Positions 46,608-55,451 of a stretch of 64,000 nucleotides of DNA are shown piece after piece. The position numbers and the translations under genes are program-made. The notes under the pieces were generated by a model. It did not search any database, had not been told where the DNA came from, and saw only the letters and a list, made by a program, of their open reading frames with translations. Positions within the stretch are counted from its first letter, which is position 1, and each line of letters opens with the position of its first letter. Source of the stretch: Streptomyces lydicus (GTDB lineage: Bacteria; Actinomycetota; Actinomycetes; Streptomycetales; Streptomycetaceae); NCBI RefSeq assembly GCF_004125265.1, contig NZ_RDTE01000003.1:496001-560000 (forward strand). Reading direction: 5' to 3'.

Positions 46608-47387
46608 TCAGTAAGAAACGACGGTGAAAAGGCCGCCGTCGGGGTCACGGATCACGGCCTGTTGGCCCTTCCCGTCCGGCGTCGGCGTCACCGGGGTGAC
46701 GGTTCCGCCGGCGGACACCGCGGCGGCCGTCACCTTCTCGATCTCGCGGACCGGGAAATGGACGTGCCAGCGGGGGCGCACCCGCGGGTCCGGGGCGGAC
46801 TCCACCGCGCCGCCCCGCAGGGTCGCGACGGTGTGCCGACCGTCCCGCACCAGGACCTGGTCGTGTTCATAGGTCACATCGCAGCCGCCCGGCTCCCCGG
46901 AGGCCCAGCCGAAGACCTCCGCATAGAAGATGGCGGCCGCGAACCCGTCCCGGGTGCGCAGTTCGAGCAGGGCGGGTGCGGCACCCCGTCCCACCGACCA
47001 CGCCAGGGTCTGGCCCTCCCAGAAGCCGAAGGTGGCGCCGTCGGGATCGGCGGCGAGGGCGGCGCGGCCGGGGCCGATCTTGAGCGGGCCGACGGCGACG
47101 GTCGCCCCTCGCTCGCGGATCCGGTCGGCGGTGTCGTCGGCGTTCTCCACCGCGAAGTAGGAGGTCCAGGCCACGGCGACCTGAAAGCTCTGGGCGAGGG
47201 CACCGATGCCGGCGACCGGCTGTCCGTCGGACACCGCGACGGAGAACTCCTCACCGAGGCTGGCCGGGCGGAACCGCCAGCCCAGGACGGCGGAGTAGAA
47301 ATCCTGCGCGGATTCCAGGTCGCGCGCCATCAGACTGACCCAGCACGGAGCGCCACGTACCGGAGTGGCCGGGCCATGGGCCGACAT
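46608..47387 (-). CDS. VOC-superfamily (glyoxalase/bleomycin-resistance-like) protein
   Basis: The 259-residue protein consists of two VOC modules: CWVSLMARDLESAQDFYSAV at the start of the first and LLELRTRDGFAAAIFYAEVF in the second, each ending in a DPDG motif (ADPDGATFGFW, RDPDGGLFTVV). AGGAGG precedes ATG 47387. VOC proteins include glyoxalases, ring-cleaving dioxygenases and drug-binding proteins; metal ligands are incomplete, so I cannot choose between them. It is divergent from the SpoIIE phosphatase. Confidence 0.85.
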   Translation of the reverse strand: MSAHGPATPVRGAPCWVSLMARDLESAQDFYSAVLGWRFRPASLGEEFSVAVSDGQPVAGIGALAQSFQVAVAWTSYFAVENADDTADRIRERGATVAVGPLKIGPGRAALAADPDGATFGFWEGQTLAWSVGRGAAPALLELRTRDGFAAAIFYAEVFGWASGEPGGCDVTYEHDQVLVRDGRHTVATLRGGAVESAPDPRVRPRWHVHFPVREIEKVTAAAVSAGGTVTPVTPTPDGKGQQAVIRDPDGGLFTVVSY

Positions 47388-47538
47388 GACATCTGCCTCC
47401 TGTTGCTCAGCGCCCCTTCCCACTCTGCCAGCGACGGGGCAGGGCCGCACCAAGGGCGCGTCCCCGGGCGGCAGCGCAGTTGTGCCGCTCTTGATCAGGC
47501 TCGATGCTGTAAATACTGAACCGGGCTGGGTTGATGCC

Positions 47539-49974
47539 ATGAACGCATGGAACGCGGTGGAGAGCGCCGATTTCCGTGGTCCCCTCGACGTCACCAGGGC
47601 GGCCACAGCGGTTCTGGACGCCCAGGACCGCATCATCGGGTGGAGCCCGGCGGCCCAGCGGCTCCTCGGGTACACCCCGGAGGAGATCATCGGGCGCCCC
47701 GTGGAGACGCTGATGCCGGCCGGTCCGGGACCGGCCTCCCCCGCGTCCGAGGCCTCACCGAGCGGCAGTCAGGCACACACGCTGCGGCACCGTGACGGCC
47801 GGCTGCTGCGGATGGCCGTCACGAGCTGCCCGCTCGCCGACGTCCGCGAGGCCGCCGAGGTGTCCGGGACCGCGGATGCGCAGCCGGCTCGTGTCCTGGT
47901 GGCGGCCGAGCTGGACGAGCACCGGATGTGGGAGTCCCGCCAGGCGATGTTGCACGGCCTGGCCACCCAGTCTCCGGTGGGCCTGGGCATCTACGACACC
48001 GAACTGCGGCTGATCTGGGCGAACGGTGCGTACACCCGGGAGATCGGGCTGCCGGTGGACGAATTCCTCGGCGCCCGGGCCGATGAGCTGTACCCGGACG
48101 GCGAGTTTGTGACCGAGGGGTATCCGCGCACTCTCGACGCGGTGATGCGTCAGGTCCTCGACACCGGCGAACCGGTCCTCGATCTGCACTTCGTCGGCCA
48201 GCAGCCCTCGGACCCGGGGTCCGATCACGTCTGGTCCTGCTCCTACTACCGGCTGCAGGACGCCCAGGGCCGGGTGCTCGGGGTGTGCGAGGACGCCTTC
48301 GACATCAGCGGCCGCTACCAGGCGCAGCGCCGGCTGAACCTGCTGGTGGAGGCCGGCACCCGGATCGGCACCACGCTCGATATGACCGTCACCGCGCGGG
48401 AGATCACCAAGGTGGCGGTGCCGGCCTTCGCCTCCATGGTCATCGTCGACCTGATGCGGTCCGTGCTGAACGGCGGGGAGCCGGAAGCCGTCGACGGCAC
48501 CCTGCCGGCCCTGGTGCGGGTGGCCACCCGCACCGCCGATCACACACCGGACGGTCCCGTGCAGGGCCCGCACCACATCGAGTACCCGCCCGGCTCGCCG
48601 CAGTACCGCAGCCTGTCCTCCGGCGGCACGGTGCGCGAAGAGAGCACCATGGTGGTGCCCCTGCGGGCCGGCGGCGCCCTGATGGGGCTGGTCACCTTCC
48701 TCCGCACCGCCCCGTCGGTCTTCGACAGAGGGGAGATCGAGCTCGCCGACGAGCTGGTCATCCGGACGGCGGTGTGCCTGGACAACGCCCGCCGCTTCAC
48801 CCGGGAGCACACCGCCGCGCTGACCCTGCAGCGCAATCTGCTGCCGCAGCATCTGCCGGCCCAGTCCGCCGTCGATCTGGCCTACCGCTACCTGCCGAGC
48901 GACGAACGGACCGGAGTCGGCGGCGACTGGTTCGACGTCATCGGTCTGTCGGGCACCCGGGTCGGCCTGGTCGTCGGTGACGTGGTCGGCCACGGCCTCC
49001 AGGCGGCGGTGACGATGGGGCGGCTGCGGACGACCGTACGCGCCCTGGCCCGGCTGGACCTGTCCCCCGACGAGCTGCTGAGCCGGCTGGACGACCTGGT
49101 GGAACAGACCACGGAAGAGCGGGCCGCCACGGTCGGCCCCGACGCCGGCCCGGACGATGTGGCCACCGGCGTGACCTGCCTCTACGCGGTCTACGACCCG
49201 GTGTCGCGGCGGTGCACCATGGCGCGGGCCGGGCATCTGCCGCCGGCCGTCGTCGATGCGGAGGACGGTCTGTACTTCCCGGACCTGCCGGTCGGTCCGC
49301 CACTGGGCCTCGGCGGCCTGCCGTTCGAATCCCTGGAGATCGAGCTGCCGGCCGGCAGCCTGATCGCGCTGTTCACCAACGGATTGGTCGAGGGCCGCGA
49401 CCGGGACGTCGACGAGGGGCTGGCCATCCTGGGCCGGGTGCTGAGCGATCACCGCCGGCCGCTGGACGAGCTGTGCATCCACACGCTGGCGGAGCTGCTG
49501 CCGGACGGTCCTGCCGTCGATGACTCGGCCCTGCTGCTGGTGCGCACCCGTGAGCTGGACGCCCGGCAGGTGGCGGCCTGGGAACTGCCCGCCGAGCCCG
49601 CCGCGGTGGGCAAGGCCCGCGAGCGGGCCACCGGACAGCTGCTGGAGTGGGGCCTGGAGGAACTGTCCTACACGACGGAACTGGTGGTCAGCGAGCTGGT
49701 CACCAACGCCGTACGGCATGCGTCGGGGCCGCTGCACCTGCGGCTGCTGCGCGACCGGACCCTGCTGACCGAGGTGTCGGACACCGGTCACACCTCGCCC
49801 CATCTGCGGCACAGCGCCAGCGACGACGAGGGCGGGCGGGGGCTGTTCATCGTCGCGCAACTGGTGCAGCGCTGGGGCACGCGCTACACGCCGTACGGCA
49901 AGACGATCTGGACGGAACAGGCTTTTCCGCCGCACTATCCCGGGGCCCCGCGCCCGGCCGGACGACGGGCCTGA
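47539..49974 (+). CDS. PAS-PAS-GAF-SpoIIE phosphatase with HATPase domain
   Basis: The 811-residue protein carries two PAS sensor domains (residues ~15-150 and ~155-270), a GAF domain, a PP2C/SpoIIE phosphatase domain (GVGGDWFDVIGL, VGDVVGHGLQAA) and a C-terminal GHKL kinase-like ATPase (SELVTNAVRHA, GGRGLFIVAQL). This layout is typical of streptomycete regulators that control anti-sigma-factor antagonists. The ATPase part probably acts as an anti-sigma kinase. ATG 47539 is my best start; GTG 47482 is possible. Signals sensed by the PAS/GAF parts are unknown. Confidence 0.92.
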   Translation: MNAWNAVESADFRGPLDVTRAATAVLDAQDRIIGWSPAAQRLLGYTPEEIIGRPVETLMPAGPGPASPASEASPSGSQAHTLRHRDGRLLRMAVTSCPLADVREAAEVSGTADAQPARVLVAAELDEHRMWESRQAMLHGLATQSPVGLGIYDTELRLIWANGAYTREIGLPVDEFLGARADELYPDGEFVTEGYPRTLDAVMRQVLDTGEPVLDLHFVGQQPSDPGSDHVWSCSYYRLQDAQGRVLGVCEDAFDISGRYQAQRRLNLLVEAGTRIGTTLDMTVTAREITKVAVPAFASMVIVDLMRSVLNGGEPEAVDGTLPALVRVATRTADHTPDGPVQGPHHIEYPPGSPQYRSLSSGGTVREESTMVVPLRAGGALMGLVTFLRTAPSVFDRGEIELADELVIRTAVCLDNARRFTREHTAALTLQRNLLPQHLPAQSAVDLAYRYLPSDERTGVGGDWFDVIGLSGTRVGLVVGDVVGHGLQAAVTMGRLRTTVRALARLDLSPDELLSRLDDLVEQTTEERAATVGPDAGPDDVATGVTCLYAVYDPVSRRCTMARAGHLPPAVVDAEDGLYFPDLPVGPPLGLGGLPFESLEIELPAGSLIALFTNGLVEGRDRDVDEGLAILGRVLSDHRRPLDELCIHTLAELLPDGPAVDDSALLLVRTRELDARQVAAWELPAEPAAVGKARERATGQLLEWGLEELSYTTELVVSELVTNAVRHASGPLHLRLLRDRTLLTEVSDTGHTSPHLRHSASDDEGGRGLFIVAQLVQRWGTRYTPYGKTIWTEQAFPPHYPGAPRPAGRRA

Positions 49975-50031
49975 GGAGGTCCGGCCGGGATCGGCCGGGC
50001 GCATGGCGTGCGGGTGCTGGGAGGCGGTCCC

Positions 50032-50091
50032 ATGATGGAACCAAGCGAGGTCCCGGCGACCCGGCGGGCGCGGACAGAGGAGGACCTGTGA
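50032..50091 (+). CDS. Possible 19-residue leader ORF
   Basis: ATG 50032 follows GGAGG and opens a 19-codon frame (MMEPSEVPATRRARTEEDL) whose TGA overlaps the GTG start of the next small gene. It may simply couple translation of that gene. Confidence 0.25.
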   Translation: MMEPSEVPATRRARTEEDL

Positions 50092-50279
50092 CGTCCAATG
50101 GCAGTGACACGTCGGCCGAGCGGCGCCCGGTCGAGCTGTACACCGGTAGCGAGCGGCCCTACGACCCGGAGGACCTGGTGAAGGCCTCCGGGCGCGAACC
50201 CACCCCGTCGAGCCTGGAATGGGCCAGGCGCCTGATGGCCGAGGAGGGACCCGGCGCCATCGAGCGGTATCTGCCGTGA
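50088..50279 (+). CDS. Small conserved-looking hypothetical protein
   Basis: This 63-residue acidic/charged protein has no family I can name. It starts at GTG 50088 after GAGGAGG and contains VELYTGSERPYDPEDLVKAS and a helical end (LEWARRLMAEEGPGAIERYLP). Codon use is typical. It follows the SpoIIE phosphatase by 113 nt and might be cotranscribed. CTGACGG-type short repeats follow its stop. Confidence 0.65.
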   Translation: MTSNGSDTSAERRPVELYTGSERPYDPEDLVKASGREPTPSSLEWARRLMAEEGPGAIERYLP

Positions 50280-50546
50280 CGGCTGAGGGCTGAGGGCTGG
50301 TGGTTGACGGCTCACGGTCGGCGGCTGACGGCTGACGGCTGACCGAGCGGGCCGGGCAGGGAGGAGTGCCCGGCCCGCGAGCGGTGCCGTGGCCCGCTGC
50401 CACCGCGCCGTCCGGTAAACCGCTTGCGGCGGCTTCCGGCGCCCGGGAAGATCCCCTTCGACCGCGGCCGCCCGTGACATCACCCGGCCCTGCCGCCCCG
50501 CCCACCCGCCGAGTCCCCGGGGACTCGGTGCGGAAAGGAATCCACC

Positions 50547-51053
50547 GTGACCACCGAACGCCTCTCGCCGCCCGTCCGCGCGGGCGAGCGGGAGACTCTG
50601 CGGTCCTACCTCGACTTCCACCGCGCCACGCTCGCCATGAAGACCGACGGCCTCTCCGACGAGGACCTCCGGCGCCGGTCGAGCCCGCCGTCCACACTCT
50701 CCCTGCTCGGCCTGGTACGGCACATGGCAGAGGTGGAGCGCACCTGGTTCCGCCGGGTGATCGCCGGTGAGGACATTCCGCTCGTCTGGTCGGCCGAGGG
50801 CGACTACCAGGTGGCGTACGACGCGAGCACGGCAACCCGCGAGGAAGCCTTCGACGCCTGGCAGACCGAGGTGGCACACGCCCGCCGCATCGAGCGGGAG
50901 GCGGCATCGCTCGATGTCACGGGCTACCAGCCCCGTTGGGGTGAAGATGTCTCCCTGCGCCTGGTGATGCTGCACCTGATCCATGAATACGCCCGCCACA
51001 ACGGCCATGCGGACTTCCTCCGCGAGGCCATCGACGGCACGGTCGGCCCCTGA
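50547..51053 (+). CDS. DinB-family (DUF664) metal-binding protein
   Basis: The 168-residue protein is a DinB/YfiT-like four-helix bundle. Candidate metal ligands are the histidines in LLGLVRHMAEVERTWF and in LIHEYARHNGHADFLRE, the classic spacing of this family. Many actinobacterial members are mycothiol-dependent enzymes such as maleylpyruvate isomerase or mycothiol S-transferases; which reaction applies here is unclear. The start is GTG 50547 after AAAGGAA. Confidence 0.88.
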   Translation: MTTERLSPPVRAGERETLRSYLDFHRATLAMKTDGLSDEDLRRRSSPPSTLSLLGLVRHMAEVERTWFRRVIAGEDIPLVWSAEGDYQVAYDASTATREEAFDAWQTEVAHARRIEREAASLDVTGYQPRWGEDVSLRLVMLHLIHEYARHNGHADFLREAIDGTVGP

Positions 51054-51060
51054 GGCCCCT

Positions 51061-51115
51061 GAGGGAGCCCCGACTGAGGGAGCCCCGACTGAGGGAGCCC
51101 CGACTGAGGGAGCCC
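51061..51115. repeat. 15-nt tandem repeat after the DinB gene
   Basis: GAGGGAGCCCCGACT is repeated three times with a fourth partial copy, beginning 8 nt after the DinB stop and running into the arm of the terminator hairpin. Confidence 0.92.
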
Positions 51116-51148
51116 GCCGCCACCGGTGGCCGGTGGCGGCGGGCTCCC
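51108..51148. terminator. 17-bp perfect hairpin, bidirectional terminator
   Basis: GGGAGCCCGCCGCCACC (51108-51124) pairs perfectly with 51132-51148 around a seven-nt loop. It separates the DinB gene from the convergent permease. Confidence 0.85.
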
Positions 51149-51176
51149 TGACGTTCCAGGGATGTGGTCGCCGTCC

Positions 51177-52715
51177 TTAGATCAGGTCCATCGCGGCAAC
51201 CTCGTCGGGACGGCCGTAGCTCACGGGACCCTGGAAGCGCCGTCGGGCGGTGGCGAACCACCAGACGGTGGCGATGACCAGGACCACCGCCAGGGCGATG
51301 GGCGCGTAGTTGAACGAGGCGGGGGTGATCGGGGACGCCTGGGGCAGCATGAACAGCACATTGCTGATCAGGATCCAGGCCACGGCGACCGCCGCGACGG
51401 GCTTGCCGTAGCGGCCGAGGTTCCACGGTCCGGCCTGGAAGTCGTCGAGCCGCAACCGCAGGAAGATGGGTACGGCGTAGGCGAGGAACAGGCCGACGAC
51501 ATTGACGCTCACCACGGCGGTGAAGGCGGTGTGGGACCACCAGCCGGGCAGCACCAGCACCAGGGGGCAGGCCGCGGCGAGCCAGACGGCCTTCACGGGC
51601 GTACGGGTGCGCGCGGACACCGAATGCCACCAACGGGAGCCGGGCATCGCCCCGTCCCGGGAGAAGGCGAAGATCTGCCGGGTATTGCTGGTCATGTTGG
51701 CGAGACCACAGAAGAGCATGGCGCCGATAACGATCAACAGCAGGAACTCGGCGGTGCTTTGGCCGAGCGCGTCGACGAGAATCTGTACCGGCGGCGCCTC
51801 GGCGCTCGCGGCATGGCCGTAGTCACGGATCGCGTACACCAGGGCGAGCATGAGGATCAGTCCGGTGATCGCGGAGTAACTGATCGCCCGCATGATGCCC
51901 CGGGGGGCATTGACGGTGGCCTTCACCGTTTCTTCAGACATGTGGAAACTGCCGTCGAACCCGGTGAAGGTCCAGCTGGTGACGAGCAGCCCCAGCATTC
52001 CGCCGTACCACGCATGGGTGAAGCCGGTGTTGTTGACGAAGTGCAGGGCGAACGAAGGCGGTTGGTGATGACCGGGGATCAGCGCCAGCGCTCCGACGAT
52101 CACCACCATGCCGATCAGCAGCCACCACACGGAAATACGGTTCACCACGGCAACCAGCCGCACCGTATAGGTGTTGGCCAGTGCCTGGACGAGAAGGATG
52201 GCCGCGGTGATACCGACCGTCTGCTGGGGTGTCGGCTCGTAGGACGGCCACTGCATGGAGACGAACGCCTGGATGAAGGTGGCGGCGGCGAAGTTGGTGG
52301 CGGCGGTGCCGCCGACCTGGCCCACGAAGTTCAGCCAGCCCGTGTACCAGGACCAGGCGCCTTGATGCCGCTTGGCCAGCTTGCCGGCCGAGAAGTAGAG
52401 CGCGCCGCTGGTCGGGTAGGCGGAGGCGATCTCGCCCATCGCGGCACCGACGAACAGCACCATGACCGATACGCCGACCCAGCCGAAGATCAGAACCCGC
52501 GGACCGCCGGCGTTCATACCGAAGCCGAAAGAGGAGAAGATCCCGGAGATGATGTTGATGATGGTGAAGGAAATGGCGAAATTGTCGAACGCGCGGAATC
52601 GGCGGGTGAGTTTCCGCGGATAGCCCATGGCATGGAGCGTGGCGTCATCGTCGAGGGTGAAGGGGTCTGCCGCGTGGGGGGTTTTCGAGCGAGCTGGGGA
52701 CGTACGCTCGGACAC
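51177..52715 (-). CDS. APC-superfamily amino acid/amine permease
   Basis: The 512-residue protein has about 12 membrane helices. The N-terminal LTRRFRAFDNFAISFTIINI and EIASAYPTSGALYFSAG blocks are typical of the GABA/choline-type amino acid permeases of the APC family. It starts at GTG 52715, with AAAGG upstream. Substrate could be GABA, another amino acid or a polyamine. No catabolic partner is adjacent. Confidence 0.9.
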   Translation of the reverse strand: MSERTSPARSKTPHAADPFTLDDDATLHAMGYPRKLTRRFRAFDNFAISFTIINIISGIFSSFGFGMNAGGPRVLIFGWVGVSVMVLFVGAAMGEIASAYPTSGALYFSAGKLAKRHQGAWSWYTGWLNFVGQVGGTAATNFAAATFIQAFVSMQWPSYEPTPQQTVGITAAILLVQALANTYTVRLVAVVNRISVWWLLIGMVVIVGALALIPGHHQPPSFALHFVNNTGFTHAWYGGMLGLLVTSWTFTGFDGSFHMSEETVKATVNAPRGIMRAISYSAITGLILMLALVYAIRDYGHAASAEAPPVQILVDALGQSTAEFLLLIVIGAMLFCGLANMTSNTRQIFAFSRDGAMPGSRWWHSVSARTRTPVKAVWLAAACPLVLVLPGWWSHTAFTAVVSVNVVGLFLAYAVPIFLRLRLDDFQAGPWNLGRYGKPVAAVAVAWILISNVLFMLPQASPITPASFNYAPIALAVVLVIATVWWFATARRRFQGPVSYGRPDEVAAMDLI

Positions 52716-52834
52716 AACCGCAACCTTTCTGGGGGGAACCGAAGGGAGATGGGACCGGGTCGATCCCGAAGGGTGGAGCGGAAGGGGCGGGCCTTTTGCG
52801 GTGCCATTCGGTACGACTCGGGCCTCCTCAGGAA

Positions 52835-53791
52835 TCAGCCGCCATGGGGAACGGGGAGTCCGCAGGAGCGTCTGGCCCTGGTCAATTGCTCTTCGGGATC
52901 ACCGAATGCGCTCCAGGGCATGCGTGAGGCATACGGGCCCATGGCCGTAAAGACTTCCCGTGCCTCGAATTCGCGTTTCGCCATGTACAGCGCGTGGGCC
53001 AGATACGCCAGATCCAGCACCGGCGTGAAGCGGTAACCGGCCACCTGCGGCAACCAGTTGCGGTGGACGCCCAGGGCCGCCGAGATCCACTGGGGCCGCT
53101 CCCAGGTGTGGTCCGCGAGCAGTTCGGACGGGTTGTAGTCCTCGACCAGCGCCACCAGCGGCAGCAGCCGCAGCGGTGAGACGGCGGGGGCCCGCTGGCT
53201 CAGGAACGCGGCAACGTCCCAGCTCGCGCTGGACGAACCGCCGTAGCGGGTGAAGAAGAAGGACAGGAAGCGGTGGTGCGCCTCGCGGTGCCAGGGGTCC
53301 AGCCGGAGGATGTGGGCGAAGAGGTACCAGGGCCCGGCCGGAGCGGTCAGCAGCCCCTGCGGCGCCGGGTCCTGCGGGCGGTCGAGGCGCGTCAGCGCGA
53401 GGTGCGCCACCCAGGGCGTGGGGTCCTCGGGAAGCAGCTTCGCGGCCCGCTCACACGCCGACCGCGCTATCCGGGCCAGGGCGCCCTGCCGCCGGTCACC
53501 GGCGTCGGCCATCCGCAGCGCACGGAGCATCGCCACCCGGGCCCAGAACAGCGCCGCCTCCGGTCCCGGCTCCTCGGCGAGCCAGCGCTCGGCCAGATCC
53601 GAGTCGGCCGCCACGGACGCCAGCACCAGGGAGCGGTGGGCGCGTACCTCGAAATCCTCGCGGGCTTCCCGCAGAACTTCGTGCGCGCTCAAGTACCGTC
53701 CGGCCCGCACATCCATACACGCGTGCGCCAGCGCCCGGTCATTGGCAGCCGGACTCCACACGTACTGTCCCTCGAAAGAGCCGGCCGCCAT
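52835..53791 (-). CDS. Conserved hypothetical protein, TPR-like helical repeats
   Basis: The 318-residue protein is mostly alpha-helical, with repeated helix pairs (LAHACMDVRAGRYLSAHEVL, LVLASVAADSDLAERWLA) that resemble tetratricopeptide repeats. I cannot name a function. GGGAGGGG precedes ATG 53791. It is similar in character to streptomycete proteins of unknown function that are conserved in the genus. It lies 120 nt upstream of the permease on the same strand. Confidence 0.75.
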   Translation of the reverse strand: MAAGSFEGQYVWSPAANDRALAHACMDVRAGRYLSAHEVLREAREDFEVRAHRSLVLASVAADSDLAERWLAEEPGPEAALFWARVAMLRALRMADAGDRRQGALARIARSACERAAKLLPEDPTPWVAHLALTRLDRPQDPAPQGLLTAPAGPWYLFAHILRLDPWHREAHHRFLSFFFTRYGGSSSASWDVAAFLSQRAPAVSPLRLLPLVALVEDYNPSELLADHTWERPQWISAALGVHRNWLPQVAGYRFTPVLDLAYLAHALYMAKREFEAREVFTAMGPYASRMPWSAFGDPEEQLTRARRSCGLPVPHGG

Positions 53792-54755
53792 GGTCCCCTC
53801 CCGGTCACGAAGGCGTCATCCCCCACACCGCATTCCGGCTGCGCCGAATTCAGCCGGACCCTGCCACCGGTCAAGTGACAGCGAGCCACACCTTACTCAC
53901 CCCAACTCTCCGCGAAAACAAGCCGCCTGGAATATCTGGTTCCGCACCTTTTAGTCTCGGTGAGATTGAAAAGGAAACAACTTCTCGGCCAACCTTCCGA
54001 ACCTCCTTGCTTTGCACTCCTGTTCATCACCGTGCATTTATTTGGCATATTCACATGCCCACAGCACCTTCACAAACGGACATCACGGTCGGCTACCCCT
54101 CCGTATCCGCTACTTCCCTGAACACCGAACACCCCCCTCGACTCTCGGCCAGTTCAAGGAGGTTTTCCGGCCATGCGGGTCAGGGCGGCCCGGGAGCCGG
54201 GATCAACGGGCATGCGCCCGGCCCGGCGAGCGCACCCCTCACCCCTGAGAGGGTGCGACCCGCTCCGCACCCACCCCGCACCGTCACCGCGGCGGCGGTC
54301 ACCCGGCCCGCGCGGCGCCACGAGCGCCCCCGAATCATCAACGGTCGGTGAACTCCCGACGTGCTTGCGCACCGGAACAGCGGGCACCCGGAAGCCACGG
54401 GCCGGCCCGCCGTCCGGGCGGGCGCCGCCCCAACACGAAGTCGGCTCAAGAGCAACCGAATTAGCGGACGCTACTTTCCGGAAGCACGCGATTACATGTA
54501 GCGTTCGACTGGACCGGAGGCCGTGACTTCACACCACGTCACGGCTGGGTACGGGCATGGGAGCGAGCGTTCTTGCGGTACGAGCGGAGCGATCGCCCCC
54601 GATGGGCGCACCTGCACCACAAGTGTCTGGCCACCGCCCCGCACGACCACCGGACCGCCTCGCGATCGCTGCGTAGCACCTCAGCATCCCTGAACGTCGA
54701 GCACCGCCATGTCTGTCCGTACACGCCTGCTTTGCAAGAGGAATGGGCCCAGATC
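53792..54755. other. Long AT-richer intergenic region, no supported gene
   Basis: In nearly 1 kb, no frame shows a recognisable family or convincing codon bias. The part from about 53880 to 54140 is markedly AT-rich for this genome. It borders the putative peptide cluster and likely includes the promoter of the winged-helix regulator. The low GC could mark a boundary of acquired DNA or a regulatory RNA I cannot identify. Confidence 0.45.
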
Positions 54756-55313
54756 ATGTTAATGAACTCCTCGACGACCCCGCTTGCGTTGCGTCCGGAC
54801 GCCGACGTCGTCCGACCGCGCACAGCCGGGCCCGGCGAAGAGCCACCCCTGGCGGTCGACCGGCTACCCGACGGAAAGTGGCAATTGACCCTGCACGACC
54901 TGGAACCCGTATCGGTGCACCGGCTGCCGTCCGACGAGGTCCACATCATTCTCGCGCCGCCGGGCGAGGAACCGCCCCACCCCGAGGAGTCCCCGGCCGG
55001 CCGGACCCTGGCGGACCCGGTCCACATCGACACCGCGGCCCGGACGGTCTTCATCAGAGGGCGCCAACTCGATCTGCCACGGCTGGAATTCGATCTGCTC
55101 GCCCATCTGGTGCTGCACCCCCGGCGCGCCTTCACCCGGGAACAGCTGATGGAGGCCGTCTGGCCCAACTGCCAGTCCAGCACCCGCACCGTCGATGTCC
55201 ACATCGCCCGTCTGCGCCGGCGCCTGGGGCCGGGCCTGCGCAACACCATCAGCACGGTCTTCGGCATCGGCTACAAGTACCTGCCGGCCGCACAGGCCGA
55301 CGGCTGCGACTGA
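54756..55313 (+). CDS. Orphan OmpR/PhoB-type winged-helix regulator
   Basis: The 185-residue protein has a C-terminal OmpR-type winged helix (LEFDLLAHLVLHPRRAFTRE, then TVDVHIARLRRRL and GIGYKYLP) but no receiver domain. The first 95 residues are Pro/Glu-rich and of no known family. It therefore is not a phosphorylation-dependent response regulator and may be controlled by ligand, partner or expression level. ATG 54756 or 54762 is the start. It opens a group of genes with a peptide precursor and modifying enzymes, so it is their probable activator. Confidence 0.85.
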   Translation: MLMNSSTTPLALRPDADVVRPRTAGPGEEPPLAVDRLPDGKWQLTLHDLEPVSVHRLPSDEVHIILAPPGEEPPHPEESPAGRTLADPVHIDTAARTVFIRGRQLDLPRLEFDLLAHLVLHPRRAFTREQLMEAVWPNCQSSTRTVDVHIARLRRRLGPGLRNTISTVFGIGYKYLPAAQADGCD

Positions 55314-55451
55314 CGCACCGCCGCAACCGCCACCGGCCCGGCCGGGAGGTCCGGCCCGCAGCCGGCCCGCAGACCCGGCCCGTCCGCCGTTCCCGCGGCA
55401 CTCACGCGGCGCTCACGGCACGGGCCGGGAGCGACGATCCGGGAGGAACGG

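Noticed and set aside
47755-50907. A minus-strand frame of about 1,050 codons
   Set aside because: It is antisense to the SpoIIE phosphatase and DinB genes, which have clear domains and ribosome sites.
53875-54351. A 158-codon plus-strand frame in the AT-rich gap
   Set aside because: There is no family match, the ribosome site is poor and the second half is low-complexity Arg/Pro. I treat the region as non-coding.
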